A stretch of DNA of 64,000 nt from Aldrovandia affinis (taxonomy: Eukaryota; Chordata; Actinopteri; Notacanthiformes; Halosauridae), in contig JAINUG010000055.1 of NCBI GenBank assembly GCA_029706075.1, positions 3,190,385 through 3,254,384 of the forward strand. Reading direction: 5' to 3'. Every line of letters begins with the position of its first letter. Within the stretch, counting starts at the first letter, position 1. Shown piece after piece: positions 56,381-64,000 of the stretch. A program made the position numbers and the translations under genes. The notes beneath the pieces were generated by a model. It was not told the DNA's origin. It searched no databases and was given only the letters and a program-made list of their open reading frames with translations.

Positions 56381-57595
56381 AATCAGTTACCCAGCTTTCC
56401 CAGGATGCATAATCCATACATGCTTCCATTAACTCAATCCACTCCCCTTCATTCTGGGGTTCCCTCTTTTTGCATTATGAGTAGTTTTTCTGGCTCTGCT
56501 TATTATCCCCTCTTAAAGGTTTTATTGCTGTCCAATTACTACACACATAGACAAATAGAACAAGGTACGTGCGGTGGTACGCTACATATGCCGGTGAGGT
56601 AACGAGGCCAGTACCGGTTTCGCAACCCGCCGCAAAGAGACAGCCGTGATACATCATTAACACCGTGCTAATTCCACGCCGTCTGAGAAACCACACCTGA
56701 TTCAATGAGATATTAATTAAAATTAATCACCACTGCGGGACTGGAGCGAGTGATTTTGTATTTTTGTATTAATATTAAGGTTACATTGTGCTAATTAAAT
56801 GTGTACTTGCATCTGGACCGACAGTACGACAGCAGTAATGAAAGTGGAAGTCAGAGCCCGTGTGCTAACTCGGTTGCTGGGAGACCCTGTGGTGAGACGA
56901 ACAGCTCAGGAATCAGATAAACAATATTTTGTATCCGATAATTAACCGTTTTCAGTTCTGGGGTGCCTGGGTTCTGTAAAAGGCTTCTCTTGATCATTGT
57001 CCCTGTAAATCAGCAAATGAGGTGTGTTATATCACAGGTCCGTGAGCCTGTAGATGTAGCCGGAAATTCAATCCCTCCCTTGTAAGCAGGTAGGGCGGAA
57101 TGCAGTTCTAATAAGCAAACCCCACGATGCAATGTTTTGTAACACCTGGGCACATTTTGTCCAAATTAATCACAATATGTTTGTGATATGTAATTAGTTT
57201 CCCTTTCTGTTTTCGTGACTCTGCTTGTACGCGGCCTAAAACCTTAAAAACGTTTTGATCTCTGGTTCCGTGGCTGCACACGGTTGGGCCCAACGGACGC
57301 ATGCTTGATAACTTGAGCTGTTGCCTGGAGCATATAAAGTCTAATCAAGGAAATAAATCACGCCTCAGAGAGCTGTGTTTGCCTCATCCGCCGTATGTCC
57401 CGTTTAGTGCATGTGGCTGCACCAGGCCCATTTGGAATCGCTCCCATTCACCGTCGCACACATCTCTGTCAGATATTAAATATCTCTCCTTCCCCGTTTG
57501 CACAGTTTTATGGTATGCCATTCGGTGCTTTGGGGCTTTGGTTAATGCGTTTAAAAGTGATGAATTAAGGCACGTACACTTACACTTACACTCGC
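56381..57595. other. No gene seen
   Basis: Unique-looking, AT-rich at 56700-56800. No supported frame. Confidence 0.55.
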
Positions 57596-57755
57596 AAAGG
57601 CAGACAAACACCTACACACAAACACACTCGCACACCTACACACACATGCCATACACATTCACTCACACAAACACACCTAAACACACCAACACACGCGCAC
57701 AAACACACACACACACACACACCCGCACTCACACAAACACACGCACACACACACT
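57596..57755. repeat. Compound (CA)n microsatellite
   Basis: Interrupted CA repeats ending directly in the LINE-like fragment that follows. A second CA run is at 57901-57962. Confidence 0.9.
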
Positions 57756-57840
57756 CATAAGAACATAAGAATACCCACATAATGACGAGAACGGGCCGTT
57801 CAACCCATCTAGGCTCGTCATGTCCTAATCTGAAGAGAAA
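57756..57840 (+). repeat. CR1-like LINE 3' fragment
   Basis: CATAAGAACATAAGAATACC and GACGAGAACGGGCCGTTCAA followed by CCCATCTAGGCTCGTCATGT, related to 17165-17345. Confidence 0.55.
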
Positions 57841-58256
57841 CTAGTAGTGCATCTAGCCTAGGCTACTGCATCTAGCACTCTCCCTTTCTCTTTCTCTCTC
57901 TCACACACACACACACACAAACACACACATTCACACAAACACACACACACACACACACACATGCAGACACTGATGTAAAGGTTGCATTTGTGTCAGAACA
58001 TCTTTGTACGTTAAGTTTCACCATTAGCTTGGCCAGTTTATTCAAGCAATAAAGAGACTTCAGGAGACCAATAGCAGGGCCATAACAGGTGAAGCCAAAA
58101 AGGCTGTCAACAATTGGCTTGTTTGAATCAATGAAAATACGTTTCCAAAGACGTTCAAAATGTATTTTTATTGCAGTGCCTACCTAGGAGCGGAGGAACC
58201 AAGTGAGAAGAGAGCCTCTCTGTCTTCTTTCTGCATCTCATAACACTCTGTGCCCC

Positions 58257-58278
58257 CTCTCTCTCTCTCTTTCTCCCC

Positions 58279-58323
<45 letters not shown>

Positions 58324-58326
58324 TCG

Positions 58327-58395
<69 letters not shown>

Positions 58396-58433
58396 CCCCC
58401 CTCTCTCTTTCTCTCTCTCTCTCTCTCTCTTTC
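58257..58433. repeat. (CT)n microsatellite
   Basis: Long CT runs with TTTCTCCCC interruptions; open frames in all phases are artefacts. Confidence 0.93.
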
Positions 58434-58435
58434 TA

Positions 58436-58668
58436 GGAGCTGGGCTCTCTATGTCTCTAGGGAGGTTCAGAGGTTCAATTCCCAGGTGGGGCACTGCTGT
58501 TGTACCCTTGAGCAAGGTACTTAACCTGAGTTATAAATATCCAGCTGTATAAATATCCTTCAGTATAAATATCCAGCTGTATAAATTGATTGTATGTAAA
58601 GAAATGTAAAGGTAAATGTCAAATGTAAGTCGCTCTGGATAAGAGCGTCTGATAAATGGCAAAAAATG
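58436..58668 (+). mobile_element. tRNA-derived SINE copy, best preserved
   Basis: GTTCAGAGGTTCAATTCCCA contains a B-box-like core. TGTTGTACCCTTGAGCAAGG and TACTTAACCTGAG follow. A TATAAATATCCAGCTGTATA unit occurs more than once at 58530-58590. The tail is GTAAGTCGCTCTGGATAAGA and GCGTCTGATAAATGG. It is embedded between two CT arrays. Confidence 0.82.
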
Positions 58669-58675
58669 TCAAATG

Positions 58676-58679
58676 TCTC

Positions 58680-58735
<56 letters not shown>

Positions 58736-59110
58736 CAAACTCTCCCTCTCCTCTCTCTCTCCCTCTCTTTCTCTCCTGCTTTCTCATTCTCTCTCTCTCT
58801 CTCTATTTCTCCCTCTCTCACTCTCTCTCTCTTTCTCTCCCTCCCTCTCTGTCTCTCTCTGTCTCTCACACTCTCCCTCTTTCTTTCTCTCCTGATTTCT
58901 CACTCTCTCTCTCTTTCTCCCTCTCTCTCCCTCTTTCTCTCACTCTCTCTCTCTCTTTCTCTCTCTCCCTCTCTCTCTTTCTCTGTCTCTCACACACTCT
59001 CCCTCTTTCTTTCTCTCCTGCTTTCTTACTCTCTCTCTTTCTTTCTCCCTCTCTCTCTCTGTCTCTCACACACTCTCCTTCTCTCTCTCTCTTTCTCTCC
59101 CTCCCTCTCT

Positions 59111-59151
<41 letters not shown>

Positions 59152-59170
59152 CCTCTCTCCCTCTCTCCCC
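58676..59170. repeat. Long (CT)n-rich array with higher-order units
   Basis: About 495 bp of pyrimidine repeats. A module GTCTCTCACA...CTTTCTTTCTCTCCTG occurs near 58860 and 58986 (about 126 bp apart), showing duplication of larger blocks. Frames of up to 219 codons are artefacts. Confidence 0.93.
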
Positions 59171-60200
59171 CCCTCACTCCCTTAGCCCAGCTCTCCAGCC
59201 ACGAAGCAGGAGTAAGATATTTTCACTGCTGGATCTGGGAGGTAAACAACCTGCCCCGCCCCCCATCCATCCATCCATCCATTTACAGTAAGTGCATCTT
59301 TCCAGTATGTTCTAGAAGCGTGTAATGCACACCCTTGTGAAATTTTGCGGGGCAGCGCCGGAACAAGGTTTTCTCTGCTAAGGAGGAACAGCTTGACACT
59401 GAGTAACAGGTCACATTAGCGGGAGCTCATTTCACCAGCAGGGAATACACACAAGATGGAGGGAGGCTGAAGTAAACAGCTTTTTGGTCTGATAGTTATA
59501 TTTAAGGACATTATTATTGTGTGTGACTAAGTCTCCTCTGCCAAACATTGATTTAATAATCACCTCATTTTAACAACTTGTTTCTTCTCAAGCAGTAAAA
59601 AAAGAAACCCTTGCACTTGATTTAGTGCCCTTGTATATCATTCACTTTTATATTCGTGATGAAATAATTCCATTTTCCAGTATTTTGAAAACGCCTTCGT
59701 TCCTGCCCCTCGTGGTGCCCCTTGCTCTGCCACGCCCGTGTCTTGCTTTACGTAAAATGCACTTTTCAATAATTCACAGTTTTTTCTTTTTCTTTTCTTT
59801 TTTTTCTCTCGCATCTCAGACGCAAAATAATATAATTGATAAGCAGCCGAGTGGCCCCTCTGCCGCTGCCCAAGCCGGCTGCCTGGCAGGCCTGAGAAAC
59901 ATCCCCACTCGCGGGTGACATTTCCCCCCAGCGTCTGAAACTAAAAAAAGGAACATCCTCCACGGAAGGCAAGAGGGCTGCTACCTGATGACCCACTTTA
60001 CCTCTGTGGTGAAGACACAGGCCTTCTGAGGCCCATGTGGGCCATTTCACAGGTGAGGGGTTACGGAATACACACTCGCCCCATGGCAACAATTTATGAG
60101 CGTGAAAATGCTTGGGTCTCGGTTTTCCTTTTTTGTACCGCAGTCGCAGGAGTGACTGGGTTCTGCTGGCGTTTCACAAAGGTTGTTTTTCTTTTTTATG
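59171..60200. other. No gene seen
   Basis: A (ATCC)n run lies at 59266-59283 and a T-rich stretch at 59780-59805. No supported coding frame. Confidence 0.55.
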
Positions 60201-60204
60201 GTTT

Positions 60205-60475
60205 GTGTGCCTGTGTGTGCGTGTGTGTGTGAGTATGTTTGTGGGGGTTTATGCGTGTGTGCATGTGTCCGTGTGTGTCTGTGTGTGCGTGTCTCTGTGT
60301 GTGTGTGGGTATGTTTGTGAGGTTGAGGGTTTATGTGTGTGTGTGCATGTGTCTGTGTTGTGTCTGTGTGTGGGTGTGTGTGTGTCTGTGTGTGTGCGTG
60401 CATGGGGGGGGTTTGTGTGTGCGTGTGTGTGTCTTTGTGTTTGAGTTTGTCTGTGTGTGTTTCTGGGGGGTGGGG
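60205..60475. repeat. Compound (GT)n minisatellite-like tract
   Basis: Interrupted GT repeats. TGTGGGGGTTTATGCGTGTG (60240) recurs as GTTGAGGGTTTATGTGTGTG (60321), giving a period near 80 bp. Confidence 0.88.
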
Positions 60476-61430
60476 GTTTGTGCCAGGTGGTGATGTTTTT
60501 CAAAAACAAACAGTTACATTTCTGGAGTAAATTAATTGTCTGGACCCTGATATTGACCAGGTTGTTACGTAAGTAATGATAATGACTAAAGCCTGCTGCA
60601 TCATCAGCAAGATTAGTCTGAAGGATTCCCTGAATCCCAGAGGAAAGCAGTCGAACATGATTCTGCGGGAATTGTTTGAAAGTAATCCAGTGGCAGAGTT
60701 TTTGGAGCAGCTCAGCCTGCAGAATTTTATAGTTGACCTCCACCGGATTGCACAAAGTCCTTTTGAATTGCTGCTACAATTTGTAACAGTCAATCAATGA
60801 CCTCCGCAAACCCTCCACACATGCGGATGCAATTATTGATCGATTTTGATTATTGATGTGAGTCTCCCGGTTGATACAGTTTGAAAAGCTAGAATGCTGG
60901 AATGGGTTTTCAGTTAACATCATTTAAGCCACTGTGAAATTCTGAAAATGCCCAAAGCTTATTGGATTCCTTTGTTTATGAAGAAAGAGAGAAAAGACAG
61001 TAATTTGTGGAAAATATACATAATTATGTCACTAAGGATTTCATATGGAATGCTTCGTATGGATTTATTTGCACACACGAGCACTAATGAACTGCCGTGG
61101 GTCACTGGGGCTGTGCTGCTTTGATGTGATCAGCACCTTAACACAGCAGTAAAATGCACAGAAAAACACACAGATTTCTGACACTGCTGGGTGTCTGTGC
61201 CCTCTCTCTCTCTCTCTCTCGATCTGTTATGGGATACGTGTTATAACACAAACATTTGACACTAAATAATTTTGCAATCATGCCCCCAGACTCATGAGAG
61301 AGAATCTCCAATTTGCCCGGCGTGCCTGACAGTCATTGTTTGTGTGGCACAGAATCCAGAGGACGGTAATGGAGTCTCTGAGTCGCTCCCTCCCCATTAC
61401 AAATTCAAGGGCACGCTTTATTGGAGGGCT
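60476..61430. other. No gene seen; short (CT)n at 61202-61220
   Basis: Unique-looking AT-rich DNA; the 74-97-codon frames on both strands near 60576-60800 lack motifs. Confidence 0.55.
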
Positions 61431-61435
61431 GTGGG

Positions 61436-61745
61436 TGTGCACGTGTGTGTGTGTATGAGAGCATGTGTGTGTGTATGTGTATGTGTGTGTGTGTGTATGA
61501 GAGTGTGTGTGTGTGTGTATGTGTATGTGTGTGTGTGTGTGTATGAGAGTGTGTGTGTGTGTGTGTGTGTGTATGAGTGTATGTGTGTGTGTGTGTGTGT
61601 GTATGAGAGCGTGTGTGTGTGTGTGTGTGTGTATGTGTGTGCATGAGTGCCTGTGTGTGTGTGCATATGTGTGTGTATGTATGAGTGTGCGTGTGTGCAC
61701 ATGTGTTTGTGTGTGCATGTCTGTGTGTGCACGTGTCTGTGTGGA
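61436..61745. repeat. Compound (GT)n array with GTATGAGAGTG units
   Basis: GT runs are spaced by GTATGAGAG at about 61455, 61496, 61542 and 61600, showing tandem amplification of a 40-60-bp unit. Confidence 0.92.
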
Positions 61746-62381
61746 GTCTGTCTGGCAGTTTGGCATGTCTCACTGGCGCCATCTTCAGGTCCAATGTGCC
61801 AGTGTCCTCGGGCCTCAGGTGACGTGCGGCTTCCCTCTGAATTGGCCTCACTGATTGGCTTTAGAGGAACGCCACCGGTCACGTTTCACACACCACACCC
61901 TTTTGTTCCTACACGCACATTTTACATCTTCACCTTTGGCTACCGCATTTCCCTTACTTTGAAAGACTCGCAAACGGACTTGCATGGTTTTGTGGTTTGC
62001 ATGGTCAGTGTGCTGACTGAAGGGGCCAAAGGACTGGCCGTCTCCCTGGCTCTCTAACCAGCCTGTCTGCACGACCGTTGGGCCTGCACCGCTGGAAGTG
62101 GAGGCCTGTTCAATTTCCTCTGCCGACTGGCAGAGCTGTCTCTCTCCCTTTGCCCTGTCTGGTGCGAAATAAAAACTGTAAAATGGATGTGAAGTTGCTA
62201 AAAGAAATCTTGGGCAATGTCTCTCCGGCTTAGCTGAAAGCTAGGGGGGGGGTGGAGGGTGTTGGGGGTGTGTGGAGTTTGTGCAATTCTTCCAGAAACC
62301 CCCAGGGGGAGCTCTGTAATTGTGAAACACTCTTACTGCGCTGCCTCCCTCTGCCAAAGCCCCTCCCTATTTCTGCAAGAA

Positions 62382-62419
<38 letters not shown>

Positions 62420-62911
62420 GGGAACAGAGAGCTCAGTCTTGTTGTGAATCTATTAAAGGGAACGACAACCTCGACTGCGCGCCGCGTATCCCTGTGAATA
62501 AAAAAGTGCTGTGAAGGACATACACCCCAACTGTGTTATTTGAAAGAAAGAAAGAGCACAGCCTGCCACCCAATGTGCTTCGGTTATATTCCTGATATTT
62601 GCACCTGTGACACAGAGCAGGCTCAGTGGACAGCAGCTCACAGCAGCCTATCAGAAAGGTGTGCCCCTCTTAACGAGGCATTAAGACGCTTCACCTCAAA
62701 GGGCTTTGGTCACAGCGGTCTCACCAGCGCCCCCTGCAGTCCAGCCAGGAGTGGCAAACCCGGGGTCAAACGCATATCTTACATTCTTTAACTCGTTTGA
62801 TGGCAGTAAAATTGGTTGAACATTTTCAAGGAAGCACGTCAACATTACTGACCAAACCGTACAATAGAAACATACGAAACAGGAATTTCGTTCTGGATGC
62901 TGGTGAAAATA
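61746..62911. other. No gene seen; (GA)n and a CTCF-like motif
   Basis: (GA)n at 62384-62416. AGCGCCCCCTGCAGTCC at 62726-62742 resembles a CTCF core. No supported coding frame. Confidence 0.5.
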
Positions 62912-63129
62912 CAGGTAACTGCCAAAATAAAGGCACCACTTGAGTAAATGTGGAATCCTTTGAACGAGTGCAGTACCGCGAGTGTCCGTCAGGGGGTGCC
63001 ATGGCCCTCCCCTTCCCAAGGAACACCCTTCCACCCCCGCCTGGCTGGGACTCTCCTAGCCTGGGCCAGGGTCGCTTGAGAGTCACACCCGTGTTACCAA
63101 AGTGTTGCCTTTATTTTGGCAGTTGCCTG
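62912..63129. mobile_element. 218-bp MITE with CAGGTAACTGCC termini and foreign-looking filler
   Basis: The left end CAGGTAACTGCCAAAATAAA follows TA (62910-62911). The right end TTTTGGCAGTTGCCTG is its inverse with one change, followed by CA instead of TA. The interior of about 150 bp (with GAACGAGTGCAGTACCGCGA and CCATGGCCCTCCCCTTCCCA) is GC-rich and does not resemble the transposase part of the related copies. Confidence 0.82.
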
Positions 63130-64000
63130 CAGATAAGAGTTACTCAAATCTGATCCACGAATCCAAATTTGGTCCTGCTTTTCCCTTCTCTCGGGTAATT
63201 CATTGAACAATTAGTGCAAACAATAGGCCCGAGTGTCTTCACGCCTGACTCCCAGGTAACAGGAGTACGAGGACCGTGATTCGAATAATCGTGAGAGGTT
63301 TTCAGCCAAATCCTGCCGTCCCCGTACCATAGCTCACCTGCTGGCGTCTTCACAGCAGGAGCGGCTGCCGTGATCATGTGTTCCTTTGCTCATTCGTCTG
63401 TTCGGTGGTTAATTTATCAAGGGTTCATTTATTTATTTCATTCATATATTAATTAAAACATTTTTTTGTCTGTCCGTCCTCCAGTTATGAACTCCTCTAG
63501 TTGGAGTATAATCAGTCCTGCAAAGACTACAACAGCATCTAGAGTGAGTGTTTCTTCTTCTTTTTCAGGTTTTACATGTCCTTTATTTACTAAGACAGAA
63601 AGAGAGAGAGAGAGAATGAAAGTGAGACATGGGATGAGAAATGGAATGGAAAATGTAAACGGAGGGGGCGAATGGGGCCTCATGCTCTCATGTACAAACA
63701 GCAGACAGGATGAGGAAAGACAGCTAGTTGTACTTCCTGCTCTCTCTTTTTAATGAGATGCAATAGTAATCCCCCCATGAAAGGAGCAGTAATTGCCCAA
63801 ACGGTGTTATTATGTGACAATCACAGTAGAACAAAGTATGAAATTGCCAGGGATGCTGCGAGGGACGTTAATCGCGGATAATTCTTGCCAGGCGCCTGAC
63901 AAGTTAAAATAATTGTAAAAAAAGACATTTTGGAGAACTGTTTTTTGCTTTTGGCGTGTCAGAGCACGACATTGTTCTCAGGGCCCCGCCTCCTCACAGT
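63130..64000. other. No gene seen
   Basis: Short (GA)n at 63598-63615. No supported coding frame to the window end. Confidence 0.5.

Noticed and set aside
58436..58510. tRNA gene
   Set aside because: The B-box-like core belongs to a SINE shared with 21513 and 56158.
58666..59325. 219-codon Ser/Leu-rich frame
   Set aside because: It lies on a (CT)n array, where all phases are open; low-complexity artefact.
61278..61882. Overlapping 148-162-codon His/Thr frames
   Set aside because: Direct products of the (GT)n array on the reverse strand.

Overview
The window looks like non-coding, repeat-rich DNA of a ray-finned fish. The reasons are many Tc1/mariner-type elements, tRNA-derived SINE copies with a conserved fish-type tail, palindromic hAT MITEs, a gypsy LTR retrotransposon and very dense CA/GT and CT/GA microsatellites. 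CR1-like 3' tails hint at an early-branching teleost or a non-teleost ray-fin, but this is a weak inference. I recognise no complete conventional host gene. All family names come from sequence features and memory; no database search was possible.

Layout. 1-4943 is a nested block: two Tc1-type elements followed by an LTR-bounded element in minus orientation. Its interior is not gag-pol but a broken reading frame for a lysine-rich, coiled-coil protein. 4944-15580 is mostly single-copy-looking DNA with microsatellites. 15584-17135 is a decayed Tc1 element carrying a TTAA-flanked piggyBac-type MITE. 17165-23496 has microsatellites, a hierarchical trinucleotide array and a SINE. 23497-28237 is a gypsy retrotransposon with two LTRs, broken gag, protease and reverse transcriptase, no integrase, and a Tc1-type element inserted in its 3' LTR. 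28418-41960 holds further Tc1 deletion derivatives, a SINE, a duplicated unit, a 389-bp inverted-repeat element and hAT MITEs. A 70-codon ORF at 34348-34560 follows a promoter-like stretch.

42025-49853 is the densest mobile region: a Harbinger-like element, a probable solo LTR, a LINE-like unit with an intact 148-codon membrane-protein ORF, a Tc1 element interrupted by a chimeric hAT element, and another Tc1 remnant. 53793-56380 holds a fold-back Tc1 derivative containing a hAT MITE, a solo LTR with a perfect 5-bp target duplication, and a SINE. The rest is simple repeats, a SINE and a 218-bp MITE.

The elements do not form a pathway. Their nesting gives relative ages: gypsy before its Tc1 insert; Tc1 (15584) before piggyBac MITE; Tc1 (46975) before hAT; fold-back before hAT MITE. 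The items most worth follow-up are the 148-codon ORF (46322-46768), the LTR element with coiled-coil cargo (2319-4943), the 70-codon ORF, and the unnamed inverted-repeat element at 39974-40362.
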